From assembly GCA_913060975.1 (NCBI GenBank), contig CAJXVC010000002.1, positions 372,001 through 436,000 on the forward strand: a DNA stretch of 64,000 nucleotides, read 5' to 3'. This DNA comes from an uncultured Gammaproteobacteria bacterium (GTDB taxonomy: Bacteria; Pseudomonadota; Gammaproteobacteria; Pseudomonadales; Pseudohongiellaceae). The notes below the pieces were generated by a model, which made no database searches, was not told the DNA's origin, and saw only the letters and a program-made list of their open reading frames with translations. Both the position numbers and the translations under genes were made by a program. Below are positions 1 to 8,547 of this stretch, piece by piece (positions within the stretch are counted from its first letter, which is position 1; each line of letters starts with the position of its first letter).

Positions 1-9
1 CAGAGTCGC

Positions 10-630
10 TCAGGACCAGCGCTTCTGCAGATCCGCCTTGTTAAGTGCCAGCCACTGCAAGGCAATAATGGACATTGCATTGTTGATAGATCCGGCTTGC
101 AAACCGGCCATGGCTTCCTCATAGGACAGTATCACAACTTCGATGTCCTCATGCTCGTGCGCAAGGCCAAACACGCCGCCAGCTGTGCTACTGTCGACTC
201 GGCCACAATATAACGTGACATTTTCGTTGCTTGCCCCCGGACTATTGTAATAGTCACAAATTCGCAGCAAATCCACGGGCTCGATATTGGCTTCCTCCAG
301 GGATTCACGATGCGCTACTGCTTCGGCCGATTCAGCCGTATCAATCAAGCCAGCCACTAACTCCAGCAGCCAGGGTGAACCAGGCTCATGCAATACACCG
401 ACGCGAAACTGGCGCACCATCACTATGGCATCGCGATCGGGGTCAAATAGCAGCACGCCCACGGCATGATCTTTGAGCAAGACTTCCCGATCCATGGGCT
501 CGCTCCAGCCACCTGCAAACAATTTATGCCTGAGGCGTAATTTGTCCAGCCGCAACCAACCCTTGTGGCAGGTCTCAGAGGACAATATTTCCACATCCTG
601 CGCTGTGAATTGATCAGACCCGGAACTCAT
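10..630 (-). CDS. nudF: ADP-ribose pyrophosphatase (Nudix hydrolase)
   Basis: A cytoplasmic Nudix hydrolase that most likely splits ADP-ribose into AMP and ribose 5-phosphate. The 206-residue length and the QFRVG strand before the core fit the NudF/ADPRase family. The Nudix box spans about residues 94-116: Gly94, Glu100, Arg108-Glu109 and Glu112-Glu113 are present, so metal binding looks intact. Asn115 replaces the usual glycine near the end of the box. The ATG at 630 is the first start in the frame and the stop is at 10-12. The gene is complete, and its downstream neighbour lies outside the window. The family is secure; the exact substrate is inferred from family resemblance. Confidence 0.85.
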   Translation of the reverse strand: MSSGSDQFTAQDVEILSSETCHKGWLRLDKLRLRHKLFAGGWSEPMDREVLLKDHAVGVLLFDPDRDAIVMVRQFRVGVLHEPGSPWLLELVAGLIDTAESAEAVAHRESLEEANIEPVDLLRICDYYNSPGASNENVTLYCGRVDSSTAGGVFGLAHEHEDIEVVILSYEEAMAGLQAGSINNAMSIIALQWLALNKADLQKRWS

Positions 631-833
631 TCAGACTAAAAAACTTGGCGATAGGCGCAACAATAACCCGGCTTCTGCACCGATTTGCAGGCAATCACTA
701 TCATTGCGCGCGATGATTGTAAGATTGCAGCCAATGCCGGCAGGTAATTGCGATATGAGTGACTGCCGTCTCCCCAAAAGAGCAAGGGAAAACGGCCGTC
801 GGTTACTGGCGTGGGCATGGCTGCACATGCGGA
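631..833. other. intergenic, no gene seen
   Basis: About 200 bases between nudF and the parvulin gene. Short frames run through it, but none shows a family signature or a convincing ribosome binding site. I see no tRNA and no clear terminator. Confidence 0.4.
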
Positions 834-1112
834 TTAGCTCCGGCTGGTGACTTCCAGCAAATGATAGCCAAACTGGGTTTTTACCGGGCCCTGCAGCGTG
901 TTTACGTCGGCGCTGAACACGACCTTGTCGAACTCTTTTACCATCATACCCGGACCAAACTGGCCGAGATCTCCACCCTGCGCCTTGGATGGGCAGTTGG
1001 AATGCGCCTTGGCGACATCGGCGAAATCTTCACCGCCGTCGATGCGTTCCTTGAGTTGCAGACACTCTTCTTCCGTGTCCACCAAAATATGTCTTGCGCT
1101 TGCTACTGTCAT
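834..1112 (-). CDS. ppiC: Parvulin-type peptidyl-prolyl isomerase (PpiC-like)
   Basis: A single-domain parvulin of 92 residues that catalyses cis-trans isomerisation of prolyl bonds. Family landmarks are visible in order: the ARHILV strand at the N-terminus, a GGDLGQFGPG loop in the middle, and the FGYHLLEV strand at the C-terminus. There is no signal peptide or membrane anchor, so it should be a cytoplasmic PpiC/Par10-type enzyme rather than a periplasmic SurA or PpiD. The length matches E. coli PpiC closely. It is transcribed away from the DUF2889 gene, and the two share a divergent promoter region of about 170 bp. Confidence 0.9.
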   Translation of the reverse strand: MTVASARHILVDTEEECLQLKERIDGGEDFADVAKAHSNCPSKAQGGDLGQFGPGMMVKEFDKVVFSADVNTLQGPVKTQFGYHLLEVTSRS

Positions 1113-1284
1113 AGTAAAATCTCCAAAATACAGCTGTGTTAATTATGCCCCAATTGTCGGTGCAGAGACACCGCCATTAGCCATACGTTATAATCCCTGA
1201 TCGAACAGCCATTGTCGGCAAGGAACGCCCGATGATGTTTTCATAACCACCCGGTTTTACTCTTGATTTATTTTCGGAGATGCC

Positions 1285-1860
1285 ATGCCATTGCCTGAAG
1301 CAGTGCCTCGCAAACACCTGCACACCCGCGCAATTGATTATCGCGGATTCCAGCGCGAAGACGGAATGTGGGATATCGAAGCACACATGACCGATACCAA
1401 GTCCTATGCCTTTAACAATGACTGGCGAGGCGAAGTGGCTGTGGGTGAACCACTCCATGAAATGTTGTTACGGGTGACCATCGATAATAATTTTGAGATT
1501 CGTGATGTCATTGCTGTCACTGACAACAGTCCTTTTGCCATGTGCCCGAATATTGCGCCAAATTACAAAGCACTGGTTGGCATTCGCATGGGTGCCGGTT
1601 GGCGCAAAGCTATTCGCCAGAAAGTCGGTGGCACTGAAGGCTGCACTCATTTGACTGAACTGTTATTTCCAATGGCTACAGTGGCCATGCAAACAATCTG
1701 GCCCATTCTCAAACAGCATCGCAAAGCGGCCAGTGGTGGTAAAGACGGCAGCGACAAGAAGAGTCAGCGGCCACAGATTCTTGACACCTGCCATGCCTGG
1801 TCTACTGAATCTCCAGTTGTGAAGAAATATGAAAATGAGTGGTATACCGGCGACGATTAG
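1285..1860 (+). CDS. DUF2889 domain protein
   Basis: A 191-residue soluble protein of the DUF2889 family, whose biochemical role is not established. Recognisable parts are the N-terminal HTRAIDYRGFQREDGMWDIE stretch, the central 'ITDTKSYAF'-type segment and the GCTHLTELL motif near residue 120. The C-terminal quarter is Lys/Ser-rich and then ends in a conserved-looking DTCHAW segment. There is no signal peptide. The ATG at 1285 follows a purine-rich GGAGATGCC stretch. It stands alone between the divergent parvulin gene and the convergent pdsS gene, so its context gives no clear functional hint. Confidence 0.7.
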   Translation: MPLPEAVPRKHLHTRAIDYRGFQREDGMWDIEAHMTDTKSYAFNNDWRGEVAVGEPLHEMLLRVTIDNNFEIRDVIAVTDNSPFAMCPNIAPNYKALVGIRMGAGWRKAIRQKVGGTEGCTHLTELLFPMATVAMQTIWPILKQHRKAASGGKDGSDKKSQRPQILDTCHAWSTESPVVKKYENEWYTGDD

Positions 1861-1896
1861 ATCCTTGCGTCGCCATGCAAGATTGCCAGTGAGTAA

Positions 1897-4080
1897 CTAC
1901 TTGTAGAACAGCGGAATAACCACCGTCACCACAACACCTTCCCGGTCAGTGCGATTGTCGGCACGAATCTGGCCACCGTGGAAATCAGTAATCAAGCGAG
2001 CGATATGCAACCCCATGCCAAGGTGTGGTTGTTTCTGTTTCTCCTGTGGGCGTACGGAGATCATCGAATCAAACAGGCGATCCTTCATTTCCTCGGGCAA
2101 ATACGGCCCCGAGTTGGCGACCTTGATGACAGCGTGATCACGTAGCGGTCGGCAATAGATCTTGATTGGCTGACCATCATAGGTGAACTCCACAGCATTG
2201 GCGATTAGCTTGTCCAGCAATTGTGCAATGTATTCCGGTACCCCGTTGACATTAATAGGCTGGTTATGGAGATCAGATACGAAAAAGATGTCGGGATAGG
2301 CCAGTTTATAGCCTTCCACGCAACCATCGAGCACCTTGCACAAATCGATCTTTTCTTTTTCCGAGGTCTGTAGCATTTGTTCCAGACGCGTTGCCTCACT
2401 CATATTGGTCAGGATCAAATTCAAGCGGCTAATGCCTTCTTCTGCACGCTCCAAATACACCAGAGATTCTTTGTTGCTCTCCATCATACTCAGATTTTCC
2501 AATGACGAACGCACCACGGTGACCGGTGTTCGCAACTCATGGGACAGTCTTGATGACATGTTCTCCAGATAACTCGTGTACTGAGTCAGCCGCTCGACAA
2601 TATTCGAAAAACTGCGCGACAGGTCGCCAATCTCATCGGAATTACGCGTGGGAACAATGGAATTCTGAATGCGCCCGCTTTCATCGATGATGCTCTCTGC
2701 CTGATTTCGTAAACCACGAATGCGCGATGAAATTCTGGATGCAAAGAAGAACAGCCCAAAGACAATCAACAACAGCAAGGCCAGCAGGGTATTGAACAAC
2801 GACTCCAAGGCCTGATTACGGAAGGTACGCAGACCATTCATGTTCTGATCCACCACCACCGCACCCAATATCTCGCCGTTGGCAAGTATAGGATGCGCCG
2901 CCTCGAGCAAGCGTGTTTCGGTACCAGACAGAGTGCGGTACTGAGTCAGCGGAGTGCCATCAAGAGCTGAATCTATGTGTGCGCCGTCTCGCGTCACGCC
3001 GGAATAGAGATCATCAATAAAGTCGCTACTGGGCTTGGTAAGAATCTGGTAGTACAGCGGATTGAGAATCTTGTCCTGCAAGTATAGCCAGTACTTGTTA
3101 ACCGGCTCATCGGCAGCCGGTGTCGTGGGCTGTAGTCCCGTGGCAGTCTGAATATCGCCGACAGATAACAAGACACGACCACTGCGATCGACCACTTGAA
3201 TGCGGGAATTATTATGGCCCATGCCGGCGACGATGCGATCGATCTCCGGCGTTGGCAAACGTAGCGAACCCAGCCGCTCTTTGTCGTTAATATCGGACGT
3301 CGTCACCACAGAGTGAATGTTGCGGGTACGAGGATCATCTACATCGAAAATTGCGAAGCCAAGGCGATCGCCCAACATCTCCATCGGGATGCGCAGTTCA
3401 ACTTCGTATCCGTTTTCAGTTTCATACCATTGACCACTGATGCGGTCTTCATAAACCGGATCGGTAAAATCAGAGCGCACTTTGTAGGGATAGAGAAACT
3501 CGGGTTCATGTGGCGCAATCACATAGCGATCGATGCCACTGCCTTCAGGCGACAACATGGATAACAACAAAAAGTCGCTACGGTGTACACTAAGAGCATC
3601 GCGGCTGCGATAGACAATCTTGTCATCGCGCACCTTGAAATAGGCATACAAGGAACCGTTGTACTCACCCACCATATTCTTGTAGCTGAGCGTGCCTTCC
3701 TGATCGTACATCCGCGAAGGGTTCAGCGAAGTAGTCATGTAATCGCGATTATCGTAATTCACTTCATACTGTTGATACTCGCGCCAATCCACCAGCGAAC
3801 CATCATCCAGTGAAAGCGGAGAAAAGATGGGGTAGACGTACAGGTCCTCGGAACGCCGCGCGGGACTGTAGCTGCCTTCATTAAACAGTTCAGGGCGTTC
3901 GTTAAGCGCCGTGGCGAGCGCCTGCGCAGTACCCAATACAGTTTGCTCCTGCCCGCGGCGCAAATACTCTTCCATCTCCAGTATGTACTGGTAACCCAGC
4001 CACGGCACGACAAGCAAGAAGCTGGACAGAAAGACCAGCTTGAAGCGGATGCCAAATGGATTTTTGAATAGAAGGTTCAT
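1897..4080 (-). CDS. pdsS: Pds system sensor histidine kinase
   Basis: The membrane sensor of the proteobacterial dedicated sortase (Pds) two-component system, 727 residues. Order of parts: a transmembrane segment at about 14-30; a large periplasmic region up to about 425 that includes beta-rich stretches; a second transmembrane segment at about 428-447; a HAMP-like linker; the phosphoacceptor motif LSHELRTP with His514; an N-box (LIANAVEF) and a G-box (LGMGLHIARLI). The overall length and the long periplasmic part match the sortase-system kinase family rather than generic OmpR-class sensors. The gene lies 46 bp downstream of the regulator gene on the same strand. In known systems these genes accompany a class GN sortase and its target; neither is present here. 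Confidence 0.85.
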   Translation of the reverse strand: MNLLFKNPFGIRFKLVFLSSFLLVVPWLGYQYILEMEEYLRRGQEQTVLGTAQALATALNERPELFNEGSYSPARRSEDLYVYPIFSPLSLDDGSLVDWREYQQYEVNYDNRDYMTTSLNPSRMYDQEGTLSYKNMVGEYNGSLYAYFKVRDDKIVYRSRDALSVHRSDFLLLSMLSPEGSGIDRYVIAPHEPEFLYPYKVRSDFTDPVYEDRISGQWYETENGYEVELRIPMEMLGDRLGFAIFDVDDPRTRNIHSVVTTSDINDKERLGSLRLPTPEIDRIVAGMGHNNSRIQVVDRSGRVLLSVGDIQTATGLQPTTPAADEPVNKYWLYLQDKILNPLYYQILTKPSSDFIDDLYSGVTRDGAHIDSALDGTPLTQYRTLSGTETRLLEAAHPILANGEILGAVVVDQNMNGLRTFRNQALESLFNTLLALLLLIVFGLFFFASRISSRIRGLRNQAESIIDESGRIQNSIVPTRNSDEIGDLSRSFSNIVERLTQYTSYLENMSSRLSHELRTPVTVVRSSLENLSMMESNKESLVYLERAEEGISRLNLILTNMSEATRLEQMLQTSEKEKIDLCKVLDGCVEGYKLAYPDIFFVSDLHNQPINVNGVPEYIAQLLDKLIANAVEFTYDGQPIKIYCRPLRDHAVIKVANSGPYLPEEMKDRLFDSMISVRPQEKQKQPHLGMGLHIARLITDFHGGQIRADNRTDREGVVVTVVIPLFYK

Positions 4081-4126
4081 TTCAAGGCGTCATTGTCAAA
4101 AACTGCCGAGGCGGCAACGAAAGTCA

Positions 4127-4834
4127 TTAACTCGGTACTGCCGGTTCTATATTCCAGCGATAACCCATTCCGTAAACGGTTTCGATGCAATCGAACTCCG
4201 GATCTGATTGCATGAATTTTTTACGAATACGCTTGATGTGTGAAGTGATCGTGCTGCCGTCAACAAAGATTTTTGATTCCTGCATCAGTATCTGACGGCT
4301 TTTTACGTGCCCCGGATATTTCGCCAATGCATGCACCATCCAGAATTCTGTGACAGTCAATGGTACCGGCTCGCTCTGCCATTGCACGGTCAGACGGCCG
4401 ATATCCAGCGTCAGTTTGCCACGCTGTAGCAAGCTCTCAGGCGACGGCGGCTGATCTATTACATCGAGGCGGCGAAACAGTGCAGCAATACGTGCAGTCA
4501 GATGGGGAAGAGAAATATCTTTGGTCAGATAGTCATCCGCGCCCATACGCAATCCACTCACGGTATCGAAATCATTGTCACGCGCCGTTAGAAAAATAAT
4601 AGGCAGCGTATCGGACAGCGAGCGCAGCGCCTGACACAAGGTAAAGCCGCCATCGATTTCGTTTTCCAGCCCTATGTCTATGATAGCCAGGTTGGGCAAC
4701 CGGATATCAAAAGCGGACATGGCATCCTTGCGATTGGCGTAAGTCTGCACCTCATAGCCCTGCTTGCGCAGCACATCGGCATAATTTTCCCTGATCGCCG
4801 CTTCATCCTCGACGATCGCAATTCTTCGACCCAT
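4127..4834 (-). CDS. pdsR: Pds system response regulator (OmpR class)
   Basis: A DNA-binding response regulator paired with the sensor kinase downstream. From ATG 4834 the receiver domain covers about residues 1-120: Glu9-Asp10, phosphoacceptor Asp53, Thr83 and Lys105 are all in place. The winged-helix output domain covers about 135-230 and ends in the typical GMGYRWN motif. The frame opens further upstream with TTG (4846) and GTG (4843). I prefer ATG 4834 because it puts the IAIVEDE strand at the usual distance from the start, but the sequence does not settle it. It is divergent from pdsO, so a shared control region is likely. Family resemblance is to the sortase-dedicated regulator. Confidence 0.85.
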   Translation of the reverse strand: MGRRIAIVEDEAAIRENYADVLRKQGYEVQTYANRKDAMSAFDIRLPNLAIIDIGLENEIDGGFTLCQALRSLSDTLPIIFLTARDNDFDTVSGLRMGADDYLTKDISLPHLTARIAALFRRLDVIDQPPSPESLLQRGKLTLDIGRLTVQWQSEPVPLTVTEFWMVHALAKYPGHVKSRQILMQESKIFVDGSTITSHIKRIRKKFMQSDPEFDCIETVYGMGYRWNIEPAVPS

Positions 4835-4913
4835 AACTTGCACCAACTTTTCCCGATTAATTAAGAGCTTAGCGGAACTATACGGTATTTGTCTGATTTC
4901 GGAGAGGAATGGT

Positions 4914-4958
4914 TTTAATCACAGGTTAATTGCCATGATTCTGCCATATTTAATCATC
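4914..4958. promoter_or_regulatory. Phased 11-bp direct repeats between pdsR and pdsO (putative PdsR operator)
   Basis: TTTAAT at 4914-4919 recurs as GTTAAT at 4925-4930, and TGCCAT at 4931-4936 recurs at 4942-4947. Both pairs have an 11-bp period. OmpR/PhoB-class regulators typically bind direct repeats with this spacing, and the site lies between the divergent pdsR and pdsO genes. Binding by PdsR is inference. Confidence 0.4.
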
Positions 4959-5112
4959 ACATCGCCGCAATGCTTGCCCCTGCAAGCAATAAACATCTTG
5001 TTTAATGACTGCTATCGGTACCAGATGGGGACAGAAGCCTCCAGCCTCAAGTACCAGAACCCTTAAACCGGCACGATGCCAACCAACAACGATGTTTTAC
5101 AGGACCAATCCC

Positions 5113-5889
5113 ATGACCAAGAAATTGCCTCTCGTTTTACTTCTCAGCCTGTCCGCCGGTTCTGTCTTCGCTGATACAGAGCTCGCAAACTACAACAACC
5201 CTGCCTCAGTCGAAGAGACTACTGGCTTCTTCAGCGGCGCCCTTGTCGGAGGACTCGCAGGCGGCCCTCCGGGTGCTATCGTCGGCGCGGCCATCGGTGC
5301 GCTGACTGGCGACGGCTTTCGTGCCCGTAAAGATATAGGCGATATGCAAGCCGACCTGTATGCCGCGCAGCTGGAATCCAAGCGCGCCAAACAAAATGAA
5401 GACGCGATGCGTACTCGCTATCAACTGGCGCAACAACAGCTGAATGAACTACGCAACAATTCCGCCCGGACGATTCCGGCCTATTTGCCGAATCAGCCGA
5501 CCAGCGCCCCCGTTCAGGAAACCGCACTTAGTGTCCATTTCCGCAGCGGCTCCAGCACGATAGAAGCGCAATACGAAGAGCAACTGCAGTATCTGGTGAA
5601 AGTCGCCAAAGACATGCCAAACGCGCGCGTTGAGATTACCGGCTACGCTGATCGCACTGGCGATGCCCAGAAAAACCTGGAGCTGTCCAGAGCCCGCAGC
5701 AGCGCCATCAAGTCCTACTTTAACTCAATGGGAGTGCAAAACTCGGCGATCACAACAGTGGCTTATGGCGAGAGTCAGCCACTGCATGAGCAGCAAACTC
5801 TTGAAACAGATTTCTTTGACCGTCGCGTCAATGTTCGACTACGCGATACCAGTCAGCAAATGCTGACTCAAAACCCTGAAAGCGAATGA
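5113..5889 (+). CDS. pdsO: PdsO, sortase-system OmpA-like peptidoglycan-associated protein
   Basis: An envelope protein of the Pds family, 258 residues from ATG 5113. That start has AGGA at 5101-5104 and is followed directly by a clean 20-residue signal peptide ending SVFA, so the upstream extension of the frame to 5005 is unlikely to be translated. After the signal come a glycine-zipper segment (about 37-60, alternating GG/GA motifs), a Gln/Ala-rich coiled-coil stretch (about 70-115) and a C-terminal OmpA domain with the peptidoglycan-binding NLELSRARS helix. It is expected in the periplasm or outer membrane, bound to peptidoglycan. It faces away from pdsR/pdsS and is separated from the next gene by 30 bp. 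Confidence 0.85.
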   Translation: MTKKLPLVLLLSLSAGSVFADTELANYNNPASVEETTGFFSGALVGGLAGGPPGAIVGAAIGALTGDGFRARKDIGDMQADLYAAQLESKRAKQNEDAMRTRYQLAQQQLNELRNNSARTIPAYLPNQPTSAPVQETALSVHFRSGSSTIEAQYEEQLQYLVKVAKDMPNARVEITGYADRTGDAQKNLELSRARSSAIKSYFNSMGVQNSAITTVAYGESQPLHEQQTLETDFFDRRVNVRLRDTSQQMLTQNPESE

Positions 5890-5919
5890 CCGTTACATCC
5901 TGGATTCGGAGATAAGTAA

Positions 5920-6579
5920 ATGAAAGATATTAGACTTGTCATTGGCAATAAAAACTATTCCTCATGGTCTATGGTTCCCTGGCTACTGTTGAAAATGTAT
6001 GACGTCGATTTTGAGGAAATCGAAATCGAGCTCTACCAGGACAACACGGCTGAGAAGCTTGGCCCCTATTCGCCGTCATTAAAAGTTCCTGTGTTGCTCC
6101 ACAATGAGATAACAATCTGGGACTCAATGGCAATTTGTGAATACATATCCGAGGTTGTGCTCGGCGGCTCCGGCTGGCCGACCAACCCCAAGCGTAAAGC
6201 GACCGCGCGTGCGGTCAGCGCCGAGATGCATTCTGAGTTCCCGGTTCTGAAAGCGGAATGGCCAATGAACTGCAAGGCCTCTTATAAACTAAAGCCTTCC
6301 AATAAACTGGCGGACGAAATTGCGCGCATCGATGCGATCTGGAGTTGCTGTCGACGCCGATACGGTGACAATGGTAACTATCTGTTCGGTCGCTTCTCGA
6401 TCGCCGATTGTATGTTCGCACCGGTGGCTGCCTGCTTTGAAGGCTATGGCGCCGAGCTAAGTAAAGACGCTAATACCTACATGCAGACCCTGTTAGACAA
6501 TCCATTTGTCCAGAAATGGATAACTCTTGGCCGACGTGAGCAGGAAACGTTGTCCGTCGTTCAGGCATTACATGCCTGA
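5920..6579 (+). CDS. Glutathione S-transferase family protein (YfcF-like)
   Basis: A cytosolic glutathione transferase of 219 residues. The N-terminal thioredoxin fold begins LVIGNKNYSSWSMVPWLLL, with the Ser-rich active-site loop typical of the YfcF/zeta-like bacterial GSTs. KVPVLL carries the cis-proline, and WDSMAICEYI is the glutathione gamma-glutamyl site. The C-terminal helical domain includes the FSIADCMFAPVA motif, matching the family's N-capping box. The start ATG follows GGAG at 5908-5911. The gene is 30 bp after pdsO on the same strand and ends before a strong terminator. The physiological substrate is unknown. Confidence 0.8.
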   Translation: MKDIRLVIGNKNYSSWSMVPWLLLKMYDVDFEEIEIELYQDNTAEKLGPYSPSLKVPVLLHNEITIWDSMAICEYISEVVLGGSGWPTNPKRKATARAVSAEMHSEFPVLKAEWPMNCKASYKLKPSNKLADEIARIDAIWSCCRRRYGDNGNYLFGRFSIADCMFAPVAACFEGYGAELSKDANTYMQTLLDNPFVQKWITLGRREQETLSVVQALHA

Positions 6580-6651
6580 TCTCAAGCTTGCCTGCTGCTG
6601 ACATTCCCCACGGTAGCAGGCAATTATTCCCTTCATTCTCAACTAGTGCAC

Positions 6652-6674
6652 AAGGCCCTTCGGGGCCTTTTTTA
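6652..6674 (+). terminator. Rho-independent terminator after the GST gene
   Basis: AAGGCCC (6652-6658), a TTCG tetraloop and GGGCCTT (6663-6669), followed by a T-run. This is a textbook hairpin with a stable UUCG loop. It closes the pdsO-GST transcription unit. Confidence 0.9.
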
Positions 6675-6767
6675 TTGGTTCACTTTGGGCCAACCTGGCA
6701 GATAAACTATTGCTACTTCTTCAAGAATTTCCGCCAGCCAGTCGATAGCCTGTAAAACGATTACCCA

Positions 6768-7325
6768 ATGCCCATGACGACTAAAGACTCCCCCAAAGAC
6801 ATCATCCGTTTCTGGTTTGAAGAAATCTCGCCGGCGCAACGTTTCAAGAAAGACCCGGAATTCGACCGGATGATTAACGAGCGCTTCCGCAAGGTTCACA
6901 AGCTCGCTCGCAGTGGCCTGTTGTATACCTGGCGCGATCATCCGCTGGACGCGTTGGCGGAAATTATTGTACTTGATCAGTTCTCGCGCAATATGTACCG
7001 CGACAGCCCCCGCGCTTTCGCTCAGGATACGCTGGCACTCGTGCTGGCCCAGGAAGCGGTTAGACGCAAACAGGATGTCGAATTGGACCCCGGCTACCGC
7101 GCTTTTCTGTACATGCCATTCATGCACAGCGAATCGGCAGAGATTCACGAGATCGCTCTATACTTGTTTGATCAGCCAGGCTTGGAAGAGAATTACAATT
7201 TTGAGGTGAAACACAAAGTAATCATCGACCGCTTCGGTCGGTACCCACACCGTAATGAGATACTACGGCGCAAATCCACACCGGAAGAGCTGGAGTTTCT
7301 ATCCCAGCCCGGTTCCGGCTTCTAG
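6768..7325 (+). CDS. DUF924 family protein
   Basis: A soluble protein of about 185 residues in the DUF924 family, a TPR-like all-helical fold of unknown function. The diagnostic motifs are present: IIRFWFEE near the N-terminus, IIVLDQFSRNMYRDSPRAFA around residues 65-85, and YMPFMHSES in the middle, ending in a Gly/Ser tail. ATG codons at 6768 and 6774 are both possible. The second gives MTTKDSPKDIIRFW, which fits the family equally well. The gene converges on the DAHP synthase gene with only about 25 bp between stops. No function can be inferred from the context. Confidence 0.8.
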   Translation: MPMTTKDSPKDIIRFWFEEISPAQRFKKDPEFDRMINERFRKVHKLARSGLLYTWRDHPLDALAEIIVLDQFSRNMYRDSPRAFAQDTLALVLAQEAVRRKQDVELDPGYRAFLYMPFMHSESAEIHEIALYLFDQPGLEENYNFEVKHKVIIDRFGRYPHRNEILRRKSTPEELEFLSQPGSGF

Positions 7326-7350
7326 TCGCTTGATTTAGTCTCTGACTTGT

Positions 7351-8427
7351 TTAGTCAGGCTTGCTTCGAGTTGGTAAAACGTCGCGCAGTTTGTCTGCCA
7401 TCTCCAGCAACGCCGCTTCTGTCGACTCCCAATTCATACAAGCATCAGTGACGGACACGCCATATTGCAATTGCGACAAGTCCGCAGGGATGGACTGGTT
7501 GCCTTTGTTGATGTGGCTCTCCAGCATGGCACCGATGATAGATTGATTACCTTCCAGAATCTGATGGGTAATGTCCTTTAGCACCAGCGGCTGCATATCC
7601 GGGTCTTTATTGGAATTGGCATGGCTGCAATCAACCACGATGTTGCTGCTGACCTTGCCAGCGGCCAAGGCTTGTTCGCACTGTGTGATGTGCACCGAAT
7701 CATAATTCGGGCCATTGCTACCACCACGCAGCACGACATGCGCGTAAGGGTTGCCACGAGTCGTCACCACTGAAACCTGACCTTCCGAGTTAATGCCCAG
7801 AAAACGGTGCGGGCTCGATACAGACTGCATGGCATTCACAGCCACAGTCAAACCACCGTCGGTGCCATTCTTGAAGCCCACCGCTGAGGACAAGCCAGAT
7901 GACATTTCGCGGTGCGTCTGGGATTCGGTCGTGCGAGCGCCAATGGCCGACCAGGCAATGATGTCCTGTAGGTATTGTGGCGAGATTGGATCCAGTGCTT
8001 CGGTCGACGTTGGCAGGCCAATGTTGACGATATCCAACAGCAGACGACGACCCTTACGCAGACCTTCCTCGATCTTGAAGGAATCATCCAGATACGGATC
8101 ATTGATCAGGCCTTTCCAGCCAATAGAGGTACGTGGCTTCTCAAAATACACCCGCATCACGATATAGATGGTATCTGCTACCTTGTCGGCCAGCGCCTTC
8201 AGACGGCGGGCATAATCCAGCGCCGCTTCTGTATCGTGGATCGAGCAAGGGCCAACCACGACAAACAAACGTGGGTCCTTACGGTCCAGAATGTCATAGA
8301 TTGTCTGACGAGATGCCTGAACAGCATCCAGAGCAGATCCTTCCAGCGGCAGTTCCGCCTTCAGTTGATTCGGGGTAAGCAGCGCCTCATTGGACGCGAT
8401 GTTAAGATTGTCAGTACCTGCCGACAT
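7351..8427 (-). CDS. aroF: 3-deoxy-7-phosphoheptulonate synthase (class I DAHP synthase, AroF type)
   Basis: The entry enzyme of the shikimate pathway, condensing phosphoenolpyruvate and erythrose 4-phosphate in the cytoplasm. Length (358 residues) and motifs fit the E. coli AroFGH class: GPCSIHD (about 60-66), RVYFEKPRTSIGWKGLINDP, GARTTESQTHRE and the metal-site region DCSHANSNK. The LTPNQLKAELPL N-terminal segment and SPQYLQDIIAWSAIGA are closest to the tyrosine-sensitive AroF form, so I use that symbol. Which amino acid inhibits it cannot be read from sequence with certainty. It is transcribed alone, divergent from the M14 carboxypeptidase. Erythrose 4-phosphate could be supplied by the transketolase also in this window. 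Confidence 0.9.
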   Translation of the reverse strand: MSAGTDNLNIASNEALLTPNQLKAELPLEGSALDAVQASRQTIYDILDRKDPRLFVVVGPCSIHDTEAALDYARRLKALADKVADTIYIVMRVYFEKPRTSIGWKGLINDPYLDDSFKIEEGLRKGRRLLLDIVNIGLPTSTEALDPISPQYLQDIIAWSAIGARTTESQTHREMSSGLSSAVGFKNGTDGGLTVAVNAMQSVSSPHRFLGINSEGQVSVVTTRGNPYAHVVLRGGSNGPNYDSVHITQCEQALAAGKVSSNIVVDCSHANSNKDPDMQPLVLKDITHQILEGNQSIIGAMLESHINKGNQSIPADLSQLQYGVSVTDACMNWESTEAALLEMADKLRDVLPTRSKPD

Positions 8428-8547
8428 GGTTCATCTCCGCTTGTCACAGCGTTCGGTGAAAAAAAGGGCGGCAATAATAGCAAATAGTGTTCAGCAAAGT
8501 CATACTTCTGCTCAGCTTTATCGCTGGGCATGACACAAGGAGGTTAC

